Part shown: positions 52,983-64,000 of the stretch, piece after piece
Position numbering within the stretch: the stretch's first letter is position 1
How the letters are laid out: every line of letters begins with the position of its first letter
NCBI RefSeq assembly: GCF_965638725.1
Contig: NC_134952.1
Location: forward strand, 59,002,065 to 59,066,064
DNA from: Aptenodytes patagonicus
Lineage: Eukaryota > Chordata > Aves > Sphenisciformes > Spheniscidae
Direction: 5' to 3'
Length of the DNA: 64,000 bases
Translations under genes and position numbers: made by a program
The notes under the pieces: model-generated
What the model was told of the DNA's origin: nothing
Databases searched by the model: none
What the model saw: the letters and a program-made list of their open reading frames with translations, nothing else

Positions 52983-55282
52983 GTGGGGGGAAAAAGTCCT
53001 ATCTTCATACAACATAGTTTTGATCATATTTTGTGCTAACAAGATCTCTCTTAATTCTTCTTGATTTTTATCTTTCTGTATGTGACTTTATTGCATTTCG
53101 TAGAAATTCTGGATTTTCCTAGGTTCCATGCCTATGACAGGTTACTTAATTCTAACATTTTAGTAAGCTGCAAGCCTAACGGGTACATATGCAAATCTTA
53201 ATCAGACATGGAACTGGTTCTTTGTATGTTTTTGTACCGTGCCTTCCATAATAAGCCCCGAATTTGACTGATGACAATGACTCCTTATAATACCTTAGAA
53301 GTTGCTGAATGTCTAACACTTCTTGATACTCTGAGTATTTAATCTAGCATGACTGAAAAATCCCTGTGAAAATCAAGCCATAGATCAAAGTACAGATGGG
53401 CAGTGACTTATTAGAAAATCTGTGGTAACGTAGAATTAGAAACAACGTGTTCTGAATTTTTGATTCCATGCTTTAGTAAGATTAGCCTTTCATTGCACTG
53501 TTTTTCTTTCTTTGCACTCCCCTGCATAGCTCTGTTCAGCTCGCACCATCATTATAAAATTCATATTAAAAAAGAAAGCAGAAAAACCAAAACTGAAGTG
53601 TTTCACATCCAGTGTGTCATCTTTAAAATTATTTCCAAAGAAAGCCTCTTCTGCCCTCAACAGCTATTACTATTTTCACCCATGCTGTCAGTATTATAAA
53701 TTGGGTGAGATAGTATCCAGTGTAGCCAGATGCTAGCATTCAACCGTACTGAATGTTTTACTGGTAAAACAACACATTCAGTCTTCAAAAAGACTAGCAT
53801 TTTATAAATGCAGAGAATTCTTTTTCTCCTTTGGGCATGAATAAAGCCCTTTTATGTACCAAACCATTTTGTATTTCTCCATTGTCTGTTAGTTTGCAGC
53901 AATTCTTGATGGGTATAGGATATTTCACAGAATCTCTGTTATGCTTGAGAGAGAAGTCTCAAGGTATATGATTTTTTCCAAGGTGGGAAAGGACTAGAAA
54001 ATCAATATTTGGTTTGACATGCATCTTCCTTTATTTAGCTGGTTTATCTAAAAGGCAGTAGGGCTAAATTCAGATCTTTTCTTTTGAAGTAAATTAGCGT
54101 ATGTTAGCTTTGACAGTGTAAGTAGTTGAGCACAGAAATTAGATGAACACAGAACATCGAAAATATCACTTGAGATATTTTTTCAAAAATCAGAGAAACA
54201 AAAAGTCTTTCTACAACTAGCAAGCCAAACAGCAAGCATGTGGTTGTTGGTACAACAAATCTCAGATTCAAATGTCTTTTAAAAATTGTTTATAAGAACA
54301 TGATTCGTGCAAATCACTTCAGTGTTGAAGAGAGCAGGTATCAACAAACACAGTGCAGTTCTTCAGGAAAGTAATAAATGTCTCAAGTATAAAAAGAAGC
54401 ATGTATGCAGAATGGGGAACTGTATAATAGTGACACTAGAAGGATTTGTCAAACAGTAATTAGTCATAAAACAGCCCAGGTTGAAAGGGACCTTGAAAGA
54501 TCAGCTGGTCTAACCTTTCATGGGAAAGGGACCCTAGATGTTACTGTCTAGCACGCTAATGATGCTTACCCGGTACAATGATTTGGTAAAAAGCCTTAAT
54601 GAGATTATTGAGCAGAATATAGAAGGGAGGTATTCATATACTTTCATCTGGTAAGATTGATAGTGAGATGATGTCCAGAATTCTGTATTAGCAGTTTAAA
54701 AAGAAATACGAAGGTAATGTGGAGAATTTAGTGAAGGGAAGGGAGGAACCAACACTTCATATTAGGGCTGCAGGTAATTTCTTAGAATGTGATTATTCAG
54801 GCTCAGTTTCTTTAATTAATCAGAAAAAAGAGTTGAGGAATGATCTGACTACGATATAAAAATGATTTTATGCATAGCAAATTACAGAATAGTCTCCAGT
54901 ACGACGAGAGCTAGTAGCTAGAAACTGAAACTAGACAAACACAAATGAGAAATAAGGAGTTAGTAGCAAAGATACTAGATGTTGAAACAAACTACAAAAA
55001 GAGGTGATGTTTGCTTATATGTTCTCTTGTATTTAGCACATTTTCCCATTTAAAAAATATGTTGTGAAAGGCATTGTTCTTAACTGATCAGAATAATCTT
55101 GTATAGATTGAATTCTGAAATGTGTTTTGTAATGTTGTGCTTCACTACTCAGCAGTTGTGGTTTAGGTATTTTGAGCAGAATTTTCAGTTCTCTCTGCTT
55201 TTTCATTTATATTGGAAACTTAAAATGTTATAGTGTTAAAAATTCTGGTACCCCTACTAACTTTTGTGGGTTTGATTTTTAG
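52983..55282 (+). other. AIMP1 intron 3
   Basis: 2.3 kb, starting GTGGGG and ending TTTGATTTTTAG. It contains a CR1-type LINE fragment in reverse orientation at about 54,463-54,580. No coding sequence is recognised in it. Confidence 0.95.
54463..54580 (-). mobile_element. CR1-type LINE 3'-end fragment, reverse orientation
   Basis: The plus strand carries CAGCCCAGGTTGAAAGGGAC, CTTGAAAGATCAGCTGGTCT and AACCTTTCATGGGAAAGGGA, the reverse complement of a CR1 3' terminus. It lies in AIMP1 intron 3. Short and moderately diverged; the outer limit to the right is uncertain. Confidence 0.72.
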
Positions 55283-55441
55283 TAAAACAGATTGCAGTTC
55301 CTCCTGGTACAACCGTTTCTACAGCTTCATTTTCAGATGATGTTCCACAACCTACAGCAGTCGCATCATCTCCTGGTTCCAAAGATCAAATTAAAGGTGA
55401 AGATGAAGAAAAGAAAAAGAAGGAAAAAGTAGAAAAGAAAG
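55283..55441 (+). CDS. AIMP1: AIMP1 third coding exon (residues 76-127)
   Basis: 159 bases: KQIAVPPGTTVSTASFSDDV, a Pro/Ser/Thr-rich linker, then GSKDQIKGEDEEKKKKEKVE-KK. In mammals the same exon encodes a poorly conserved Ser/Thr-rich linker followed by a Lys-rich stretch before EMAP II. The linker is diverged here but the KQI start, the KDQIKG motif and the KEK-EKKG run keep the identity clear. The donor is AAAG|GTACTT. The leftover G makes Gly with GT of the next exon. This Lys-rich tract is part of the RNA-contacting, basic central region. Confidence 0.94.
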
Positions 55442-56800
55442 GTACTTCAGTTTTCTTAGCTGTGATAGACAGTTAAGGTATTTCAGTTATGCAAGTGCTT
55501 TTACATCATTTTGGGCACAGAAAAAAACAGTCTTACAGCCACAGCAGGAAGTCATGTGCTAGCTCTTAAAAAATCTTGGAAGTACTTGAAGTTAGTGAAG
55601 GCCATCAAGTAAGCTACAGATTCTTACTTAAACAGGATACATGCCAAATTTCTTTTCATGTGACTGAACTCCCTTATTTAAAAAAACCCCACAACAAAAA
55701 AACCACTGGTGAAATTGTGTGGCTAAGAGGAAGTACTGGGTAAAGGACATAGGCAGATAGCATAAGCTGGTTTTGGCATCAGGGAGGCAATGTAGAAGCA
55801 GGGTATGTAGGTTTCCTTAACACCTTTCCTCCTGTTTTTCTTTTTTAGCTGTCTGTATTGACTTCTGTTTAACAAACTCTCTTAATAGAAGAAAAGATGT
55901 GTCTGTTAAACTTACACAGAAGTACAAGTGTCTATCTTGTAACTTAAACTCCTGTTTTACAATCATTCTCTTATGCAAATTATTATTAATTTGCTATGAA
56001 TTTATTTGCACAGCTTTTCAGAGTTTGGATATTATGCTGATAGAGCACTGTACCTCTTTTATTTTTCTGGTGAGCTGTACTCAGGCTTATAAGCTTCTTC
56101 ATATTTTTTGGTGTGCTGCAGCCTTTGACACATCAATATTCCACAGAGCTGTAAATATAAAAGCAGAGACCACATGTCATATCAGGCAATTAACTGTTTT
56201 CTTCAAGTATTCAGTGGCTACAGAGCAAGTATTCAGTTGGTAAGGAAAAATAAAACTTGTATTGTATTTTCCCTCATCTTATATAAGTAGCTTAAATTTA
56301 GAAAGCAATCTATTTCACTTTTTCCTTCCAGTGACTGTATTTGGAAAAAGGTGAAATATAGCATGAACATTAAGTGGAAGCCCTGAACAGGCTATTTCTG
56401 TGGAGTTCAACATCTATTGTAGGTATAGTATTTAACAATCAAAGTAACCAATCTGTAAAATTTGTTTTTTAGTCTTGAAATTGATGAAATTAGGTGACAG
56501 AAAGCAAAAGGATTTGAGATATTCCCTATCTCATCTGTTTCCTCTCTGGTTATTCCCATATTCTTAGTTCCACTTCTTGCAAACTTCATCTGTGAGGCTC
56601 CTCTGGATATTGATTCTGGGCTGACTCCCACACTGGCCAGAGGAGTGCAGTTCTCTCCTTAGCCTGCAGCATTGAAACGGATGTTTTCTGTGCATCTGAA
56701 CATATGCTGTGTACAGACATGCTTTGCTATGTTCTCTTTTCCTTCTTTGGTGACAGACTTCATTTCTCTAAAGTGAAATAAATAGGGTGCTAGAAGTTGA

Positions 56801-56825
56801 TTTTTTTTTTTTTTTTTTTTTTTTT
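56801..56825 (+). repeat. T25 tract
   Basis: The longest mononucleotide run in the window, in AIMP1 intron 4. No recognisable SINE lies in reverse next to it. Confidence 0.88.
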
Positions 56826-56977
56826 GGCTCCAGGCCATTGTAGAGAAATGTCATGAAGTGGAGAACAGTGAGGAATGATACCAAGCATAAAGATGGCAGG
56901 TCTTTGAAATGATCTTAGGTATTAAATATTAACTGTTTTGATGGTATTTTTTCAGTTTCTCTTCAATTATTGTATGT

Positions 56978-57023
56978 ATGACTGGTTTTATTAATCTAAT
57001 TCTAATTAATAAAACCCAGTCAT
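56978..57023. repeat. inverted repeat, 18/19-bp arms
   Basis: ATGACTGGTTTTATTAAT at 56,978-56,995 and ATTAATAAAACCCAGTCAT at 57,005-57,023 pair fully except for one extra G. The loop is nine bases. It lies in AIMP1 intron 4. Confidence 0.88.
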
Positions 57024-57217
57024 AAACTCTAGAGCTTTTTATTCATCCTATATGAACTGAAATATTTTTTAAGAGCTATTGCTTATGTTAAAAAAAATAC
57101 TGCCTTTTTATTATTGAATGTATTATTTAATGTCAACCCTGTACTAGAGCAATGATAAATCAATCAAATTGCGCGCTGTGTCCACTTTTCCTTTTTTGCT
57201 CCCTAAAGAAGGGAGTT

Positions 57218-57241
57218 TAGCTTACATTAATATGTAAGCTA
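57218..57241. repeat. perfect 10-bp palindrome with 4-base loop
   Basis: TAGCTTACAT, TAAT, ATGTAAGCTA. It lies 195 bases downstream of the previous inverted repeat in AIMP1 intron 4. Confidence 0.9.
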
Positions 57242-58102
57242 TCTGGGATGAAAGAATAACAGAGTATGCTTATTTTAAGTAAGCACTTCTTAGACATTTC
57301 GTAATCCCCCAGAGATTATAGTTGTTAAACAAATCTTCAATGTCTTTTAAACAGGACAGCCTTATATACAAACTGGGTGTAACTTGCTCATCTCGAAACA
57401 AGTATCTAAATAAGCAGCTGAGTATGGGGAGCGTTGCTTCACTGCTGTTTTATACTTTACAGTATGCATGGGTGATGATAAACCCTTGCATTGCCATGGG
57501 ATAAAGACTCTGCATCAGTGGAACCTCATAAGCCATGAGCATTTTCACACACTAGTATATGTGGGAAGTGAAGAATGTTAGCTAAGGTCATCTTGAAGGG
57601 TTGCTTTGCAACTGTAACAGTGTAGTTGCAGTGACTTGGCATTGTCCACAGTCAGGAGCTGTTAAGCAGTAGTAACCTGATAACTGGTGATTGTCTAGTT
57701 TCCCTTTGCTGGTGAAACACCATGGCAAGACTTACTGGTAATTGCTAATTGTTTAAACAGTACTATCAGGCTTATTGATGTGGCCTTTGGCAGAGTGTAT
57801 ATGTCACTTACATGTGCGTTAGCTACACTTAAAGTTCAGCATGACTTCACTTTACAAACAAGAAAACACCTCTGTCCTAAGGTGGTAATTACTTGGAGTA
57901 ACAGTCTAAATTGGAGCGTGTATGATGATTGTCCACTGGAAACTAGTAATAGAGGTGCTAACTCTTTACTCTTCATCTATGCTTTATACTGGATTTACAC
58001 TTATTTCTGAGATTGTAGCTCGCTTTTCCCTTGCAATAGTCATACACATTATTTATGCTTTTTTAAAAATGTTTATTTCATGAGCTAAACTTTCTTTAAT
58101 AG

Positions 58103-58314
58103 GTGAAAAGAAGGAGAAGAAACAGCAGCCAGCTGCTGGAAGTAGTGATGCAAAATCTGTAGATGTTTCTCATCTGGATCTTCGTGTTGGCTGCATTATT
58201 ACTGCCAAAAAGCATCCGGATGCAGACACTCTGTATGTTGAAGAAGTGGATGTTGGTGAAGCAAGCCCAAGGACTGTTGTCAGCGGTTTAGTGAAACATG
58301 TTCCTCTGGAGCAG
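58103..58314 (+). CDS. AIMP1: AIMP1 fourth coding exon (residues 129-198), start of EMAP II / tRNA-binding domain
   Basis: 212 bases read (G)[18 protein letters not shown], then [20 protein letters not shown] and [20 protein letters not shown] up to VPLEQ. The Lys-rich tail (EKKEKK) is followed by the region where mammalian p43 is cut to release EMAP II; an SSD-A sequence at about residues 141-144 sits at the equivalent place. From about residue 147 begins the OB-fold tRNA-binding domain, with the DLRVGCIIT segment (residues 153-161) corresponding to the heptapeptide implicated in EMAP II cytokine activity, and the conserved [15 protein letters not shown] core. The donor is CAG|GTATTG, phase 0. 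Confidence 0.97.
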
Positions 58315-61011
58315 GTATTGACAAAATTATTTACTGATAGCTTTTCCTTTCCTAAAATATCTTAAGACCTTCATCTGTTTATAGGGTGTGTTTTCATTAT
58401 GCTAAAAGATTTTTACAGTCATGAAAGCAAAAACAGAATGCAAATGGAAGTAACGCTTAATAACATTTGCCAGCAAATGGAGAAATACCCTTACCCCAAA
58501 TCAGTTCCTTTCTGCTTGCAGTGCTTCTATCCTGGGATCTTATTCTGACTCCTCTGTGATGCCATTGGTACACAGTGGACTCCTAAACCAAACAGATGTG
58601 ACTCTCCCTTTAGGTTTCCTAGTGTGTAGTAGAGAACCCATAATAACTTTTTTGCTGTCATCCAAACTTTTGAAACCTTTGCCTTCCAACTCTCTTTATA
58701 GCCCGTTGGAGTGTTTGGCATGGAGTCAAGCGAAGAGCATGTAAATTTAACTTAGCTGGCAGTGAGTGGCTTAAACAACAGCAGGATACAAAATACATAT
58801 TTTTACTTCCTTGTCCAGAATAGTGTCTGCCTCTACGCTTTTTTAGCTGATACACTTCTGTGTTTGACATGCATGGTTTATGTATGTCTTGGGAACAACC
58901 TGAGATTTCAGGATTACACTTTCCTCTCACACCTCTTCTAGAGGGTTAGCGGAAGGGCGGAATTGACTGAAGGCTGCTTCTAAATTCAAATACAAGCTTG
59001 GCAATTAAAGCAATGTCGTATAGAGCAACTGCAAAACGGGTCGTGAAGGAATTGATCTTAGTGTGGAAAAGCTACATTTTCTCAAATGCCTTTTCAATCC
59101 CTATTCATGCCCTGTCCCCATGGTAAGACTGCAAATGTAGGAAGCAATTAAAATTGTGATTGTTTTTATGATACAGAAAGTTATTGAACTGAAAAAAATG
59201 ACTGAATACAATTACTGTTCTGCACTGATTACCTGATAGTGTCCGGTTACTGGATTTGCAGTGGGGAAAAATTCAAATTGCTCATTTTTAGCAGTCCGCT
59301 CTCAAGAAAGCATGTAGAAAAAACCTTTCTAAGTAAACTTGCGAACATGAAGTGTACAGAATGCAGCGGAAGTAACAGTCTTTTCTCTTTAACCTGCTTT
59401 CTGTCTGCAAAAAATAATCCAAAGTACTCATTAACAGAGAATTAATGTTATTATTTCTCATGCAAAACATGCAAAAGAACTTGCATGTTCTTTGGGAACA
59501 GTTAGTTTGTGTGTCTGGTTTTGGTTTTGGCAAGTCTCTATTGGACAGTAAATTCTTAGGGGCAAGCTTCCATCTTTCTGTGTTTTTTTTGAAGTGTTCA
59601 AAAATGTGAAGGCCTAGCATGTGACCTCTGCCATATATTTAAATAAAAATGTATACATCAGATCAAGTACTATAGACATAATTCACCAAAAATTCAGCTA
59701 TTTATGGTTGCAGTGTTTGATGTGGTAATTTAGCAGTGTTTGAGGCTGTAGTATTTGTATAATCCGATTTTACTCTTAGTTAGGAAGCACAATGTGTATC
59801 TTCGTTAACATTTCAGTATGCAGTGCAAGTTATTTATGGGTGTGAAAACTTCTTGCATGCGCACTTTATATGTGGTACATTGTGTTTTTGTGCACCACTG
59901 ATGGTGGTGAAGCCAAGTCAGAAGTTGCACCCTCAAGTATCATGTATCAGTAGATACATGTGTCATCAGTAATAGGGATATAGTACTGAAGCATGAGGTG
60001 GACCATACCAATGCTGAGCTCTTTCAGCAGCAGCTGGGGACAATTGGAGAACATTCTGAAATGTCAGCAGGAATTGACAGCTTTTCTGTCACTGCATTTG
60101 GCTTTTTGAAGTGGATCTCTGTGTGCTCCTAGCATCAATACCTGTCTCAGGCAATCATTCTTGAAATTCAGACAATTCTCAGGTGTTGCTTTTTTAACCT
60201 CCTGAAATCCCCTTTAGCCTAAGAGATCCTCATGTCAGTGATCAGAAGTGAAGGACGAGAATGCAGGGCATGTATCTTAAACTTAGCAAGAAGAGAAGAG
60301 GCCACCATCAGCCTCCAGAAACATTATCCTACAACCATTCTTTGTGAGAGGAGGCATTACAGCTGTACCTGTTACGAACTATACAGTCTCATTTTTGTAG
60401 CAGAAACTCTTTCTTTCTGCTTAGATGGCTTAATCTTCTTTCTTTCTAGATCATTGTTTAAGGGTTAGTGTCGTCCACCCAGGAATTGGCAAATGGTACT
60501 GGAATTTATATTTCTTTTTCTTAGATAGAATGGTAATTATATTCTTTATACATATTCTTAGTCTTCTAATTTCCTTTGTCTAGTCTGCAGAGAAAACATG
60601 TTTCTATAAATCATAGAGAGCAGTGACTACAGCATGACTGTAAACTTATTGACGCATTCTGTGTAATATAAGACACCTTTCCGAAAGCAAACCAGTTTTT
60701 GCCTTTGCTTTTACAGCATTATGCTTCAAGGCTATATTAAATCCTATAGTGTTTCTTTTCAGATATAAAACAAATAGAAATATCTATGTAACCATGCTTG
60801 TAACTTGTAAATTATGTTTGCTGGCAACCTTAAGATCCAGACAAGCATGTAATAAATTGAGGAGGGCTTTTTGTTGCTGTTGGCATTGCAACTCACTGTG
60901 GTTTTAAAGCAATCAGTGTCTTGGTTTTAACTCATATTCACTAGCCATTGCAGTCTGTCACGGTATCTGATTTTGAGATATAGAGGGATAGTTAGTTGAT
61001 AATGTATATAG

Positions 61012-61069
61012 ACAGGTAACTTCAAGGTAATACAGGTTATACAATGTTATACAGGTAACTTCAAGGATT
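61012..61069 (+). repeat. direct repeat of about 16 bp, about 40 bp apart
   Basis: GACAGGTAACTTCAAGG and TACAGGTAACTTCAAGG flank a short stretch that itself repeats ACAGGTTATACA/ACAATGTTATACA, suggesting a local slippage duplication in AIMP1 intron 5. Confidence 0.7.
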
Positions 61070-61592
61070 ACCTAAGAAAAAGTGCGATGTAACACTTGTG
61101 CTTCAAGGATAAGGTCTTGTTTCTTCTGTATGGTAAACTTCAGGATTAACTTTTCCTCATTTTAGTTTCTTTGCTTTATTTCTTGCCCTCTCCCCCCCCC
61201 GCCGCTTCATTCTACCAGCATGTTGGGAAAATTCATTGTTTTATTCTGAATGTGAAGTAGCTGTGTGTCCAGCCATAGAAACTGTAACAACTAACATTTT
61301 TGCTGAAACTAAATCAGTTTCTCACTAGTTGAGTTGTCAGTTTTGAAGTTCCTGGATTTCTGAAACAGAAGGATTGGCTCTCTGGAAGGCCAGTGGAGGT
61401 TGTTACTGTTTCAAGGAGATAACATTTGAATTTCCTTTGCTTATTCTCAGCTCATTTATGTATCAAACGCCTCCTGAGATGCCAAAGCCTTATTAATTCC
61501 CTGTAGACATAGACTCGCTTCTGTTTGTGTCCTTTTAAGTGTGGAGATTTGCCTTATTGTTCTTAACCAGAATTTGCTTTACTGGATAATAT

Positions 61593-61623
61593 ATCACATA
61601 TATAACACATATATAACACATAT
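61593..61623 (+). repeat. ACATATATAAC tandem repeat, about 2.7 copies
   Basis: An 11-bp AT-rich unit (CACATATATAA) repeats in direct succession and ends in ACATATG. Confidence 0.8.
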
Positions 61624-61738
61624 GCAGAAGGAAACATACACTTACTGTCTATCTGTGTCACCTTCAGCTGCTTTTCAGTAACACCCTGTATTTCTGATAG
61701 AACTTTTCACGTACTGGGAAAGGGAGTCAGGTTTCTTC

Positions 61739-61774
61739 CTTTTTTTCTTTTTTTCTTTCTTTTTTTTTTTTTTT
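61739..61774 (+). repeat. T/C-rich tract
   Basis: T-runs interrupted by single C, ending in a run of about 15 T, in AIMP1 intron 5. Confidence 0.85.
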
Positions 61775-63963
61775 AAATTTCTGCCCACTCTTATCTATCT
61801 GTCAGGAAACTCCCCAATTTATTTTTACAGTTACTTTTGAAAAAATTAGATTGTTTCTTTTGTTCCTCTAATTTATGGGGTTACAGAGAGTGGCCATCAA
61901 TAGAATTACTGGATCTGACCCTTTGTAGCTGACACATTTCAGGGTTTTATTTATCATTTACTGTAAAAAGATCTCATAAGAGCTATGCAGATAGAATGAT
62001 ACCCGACCACCAGATTCCTTGATGGTTTGTAAACAATCTTTTTTGCACTTATTATGCATGAATATAGAGGGTTCACTATTGTAACTGAAGCCCTGTTTTC
62101 TGGAAACGTTACGGTAAGTCCCTTCTATAAAAATTAGCACAACCAGTTTAAAAAAAAATACAAACACTACTAAAAACTTGCATTATTAGGAAGCATTTAT
62201 TTAGGTCTAGTTTCTTTTTTTTTGCTATACTTAGGGAATTGTCATTTATCTGAAGACAGTTTAAAAATTGAGCTACTTAAAATAAAAAGAAAAAAAAACC
62301 CCTTGAAATAGTAATGTTCTGGTTTTGGCTGACCATCTTGGGGTGGGTTTTTCTTTTTGTTTTGTAAAAATATTTATTTAACCTTGTGAGTCGTCTTACC
62401 ATTCATTTGTGACATCAATGCACATATCTAAGTATTAGAGCAGTTTTTCAAAAGCATTTGAAGATACTTCCTAGTAAAAGTGATGGAATAATGTGTATGT
62501 TTGAAATGTTGATAAATAATTCTTAATTTTATAATAGTAATCAACTTCTTATACAGAAATCTCATGCAATATATACATAAACATTTGGGCCACTGTGATT
62601 GGTGAGAAAGGAATGATGTGTTGCTAGTTTGGTTTGCTTTTGTGTTAGTTTGATGATGATCTCCATTTCTGTATTAATGCAGTCTGGTTTTGTCGATTTG
62701 TATAATCTGTAATAAAAAAGCAATGCTCTGAAGTCTAGAATTTTTTCCAGTTAGTCAAAACTAAAGTTGAATACCAACTGCAGAAATCTTGTTTCTTTTA
62801 TTCTGTATATCCATTTGCTAATTGTTATTCAGTGCTAGATAATGTCTACAACTTGCATTTTAATCACTGACATCTTACAGCCATTTCTTGTGTTTTGGGC
62901 GATTTATATCCGTAGCAATAACTTAAGACATTTTCAGTCAATGGGCTGCCTTGAAACTTCTGCCAGATCAACTTTTCATTATAACTGCTTCATTTTAGAG
63001 ATTTATATTTTTGCTTTTTAAAATGTTCTACTTGGAAAATATGTAGTATTCAGAATACTTGATCATATGAGTTTTATTAAGTATTAATCCTGCAGTTTTG
63101 TTTAAAGTTTATACTGTAATGCACAAAGACTGAAATCTAGAAATACGGATATATACATATGTGCACTTAGGAGTATGAGAATTAAGGCTTCCTTACTTTC
63201 TGTCTGTCTCTTAAGAATGTTCTGGGTTTAATTTTTATTCAGTTTGAAAGTGTGGTTTGTTTTTTTTAGGCTAAAGTGTGGCAGTTTCCCCTAACAAAGT
63301 ATGTTTTCTCTGGTTTACTATTACAATTTTTATTAAAATAAAACAACAAAGGAAGAAACCTAGTTTTACAGTTTTGCTCTAACATATTGCATGCAGTGCA
63401 CAGTATATACAGCCATTTTCAGTGGGTAAAAAAAATTCAAAGCATTTGGGTTAAATAAGATAAAATTTAAGATTCAAGTGAGCTAATTATGTAAAAACAC
63501 CTTTATGCTTCCAGTACACAGTTTGAAATTTTTATCTATGAGCTAGCCTAATTTGTAGAGTGCGGTTTTTTGTTTGTTTTTATTATTATTATTAAATGGA
63601 AATTGTTTGGTTACTAGTGCTATATTGAAAGTGGACTGAAGTGAGTGATCTCAAAGGAGTAAAGGTGGAACACGGGTGAAATGCATTGCCTGTTTTTGGG
63701 ATTTCTGAATTGCACATTTTGTATTTCCATAAGTGTTTCATAATTCAGCATTTACTCCATTATTCACTGGCCAACTCTTAAGTGGTTTAAATGTTATTTG
63801 TTACTGGTGTGCAGGCATTAAAATTGTGCATCTGTTGCTGTATGCTTCTCTCGTCCATGTTAAGGTCTCTTCATTATTTCATTATAACAAAAGAATTGCA
63901 ATTAGAGTCCCCAAAAGCATGTGGCATTTAAGTACTCACATCCTTCTGTCTTCCTCCCCCAAG

Positions 63964-64000
63964 ATGCAGAATCGGATGGCAATACTACTCTGTAACTTGA
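63964..64000 (+). CDS. AIMP1: AIMP1 fifth coding exon, truncated by window end (residues 199-210)
   Basis: After a strong pyrimidine tract and CCCAAG, the last 37 bases read MQNRMAILLCNL plus one base. This continues the preceding VPLEQ exactly as in the conserved VPLEQMQNRM-ILLCNLKP of the EMAP II domain. The Met is internal, not a start. The remaining roughly 100 residues of the domain lie outside the window. Confidence 0.95.
   Translation, partial: MQNRMAILLCNL

Larger units (their letters stand above)
55442..58102 (+). other. AIMP1 intron 4
   Basis: 2.66 kb, GTACTT to TTCTTTAATAG. It holds a T25 tract at 56,801-56,825 and two inverted repeats (56,978-57,023 and 57,218-57,241). A 114-codon open frame at 55,899-56,243 has no recognised homology and looks like chance. 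Confidence 0.95.
58315..63963 (+). other. AIMP1 intron 5
   Basis: 5.65 kb, GTATTG to TCTTCCTCCCCCAAG. It is AT-rich. It includes an 11-bp tandem repeat near 61.6 kb, a split direct repeat near 61.05 kb and a T/C-rich tract near 61.75 kb. No other gene is recognised. Confidence 0.95.
32040..64000 (+). other. AIMP1: AIMP1 gene, 5' part (partial; first exon not precisely located)
   Basis: AIMP1 encodes the aminoacyl-tRNA synthetase complex-interacting multifunctional protein 1 (p43, EMAP II precursor). It is a scaffold of the cytosolic multi-synthetase complex that binds arginyl-tRNA synthetase and tRNA, and it can be secreted and cleaved to the EMAP II cytokine. Five consecutive coding exons are visible with matching phases and good splice sites, covering about 210 of the roughly 310 residues of the mammalian protein. 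The first, apparently untranslated or mostly untranslated, exon must lie in the CpG island at about 32.05-32.65 kb; several weak donors exist and none is decisive. Intron 1 is then about 19.5 kb. The gene runs out of the window inside coding exon 5. Confidence 0.95.

Noticed and set aside
55899..56243. 114-codon plus-strand open frame in AIMP1 intron 4
   Set aside because: Cys/Leu/Phe-rich chance frame in AT-rich intron, not in phase with flanking exons and without family resemblance.
63964..63966. ATG at the start of the last visible AIMP1 exon as a start codon
   Set aside because: It follows a strong acceptor and continues the conserved VPLEQ-MQNRM sequence, so it is an internal Met.

Overview
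The window looks like nuclear DNA from a bird, or at least a sauropsid. Coding sequence is sparse and intron-split, the introns are AT-rich, one GC-rich CpG island sits near the middle, and the clearest mobile elements are CR1 LINE fragments, the dominant avian retroposon. No bacterial operon, phage, CRISPR array, rRNA or convincing tRNA gene was seen.

Two protein-coding genes are recognised. They lie head to head around a shared CpG-island promoter (about 31,550-32,690), the arrangement known for TBCK and AIMP1 on human 4q24. To the left, on the minus strand, is the 5' part of TBCK. It has a probable noncoding first exon in the island, a first coding exon at 24,054-24,289 and a second at 21,507-21,579. 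These give residues 1 to about 89 of the kinase-like domain. I found no further TBCK exon down to base 1, so the third intron appears to fill the rest of the left side. To the right, on the plus strand, is AIMP1 (the p43/EMAP II precursor). Coding exons are at 52,022-52,130, 52,869-52,982, 55,283-55,441, 58,103-58,314 and 63,964 to the window end. They join in frame into about 210 residues; the rest of the EMAP II domain lies beyond the window.

Everything else is intron or promoter. It holds one relatively young CR1 insertion (27,531-28,613) with a 191-codon remnant of its reverse-transcriptase ORF, three older CR1-type fragments, three MIR-like tRNA-derived SINE fragments, several AT-rich inverted repeats able to form hairpins, short tandem duplications, and many mononucleotide tracts (C-runs and T-runs).

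Both genes are housekeeping-type. TBCK is a Rab-GAP-like protein tied to mTOR signalling and endosomal mRNA transport. AIMP1 is a scaffold of the multi-tRNA-synthetase complex and a cytokine precursor. A TATA-less CpG island between them fits co-ordinated broad expression. I found no convincing novel multi-gene system; the points worth a second look are structural: an in-frame AIMP1 N-terminal extension, the foldback sequences and a few unexplained ORFs.
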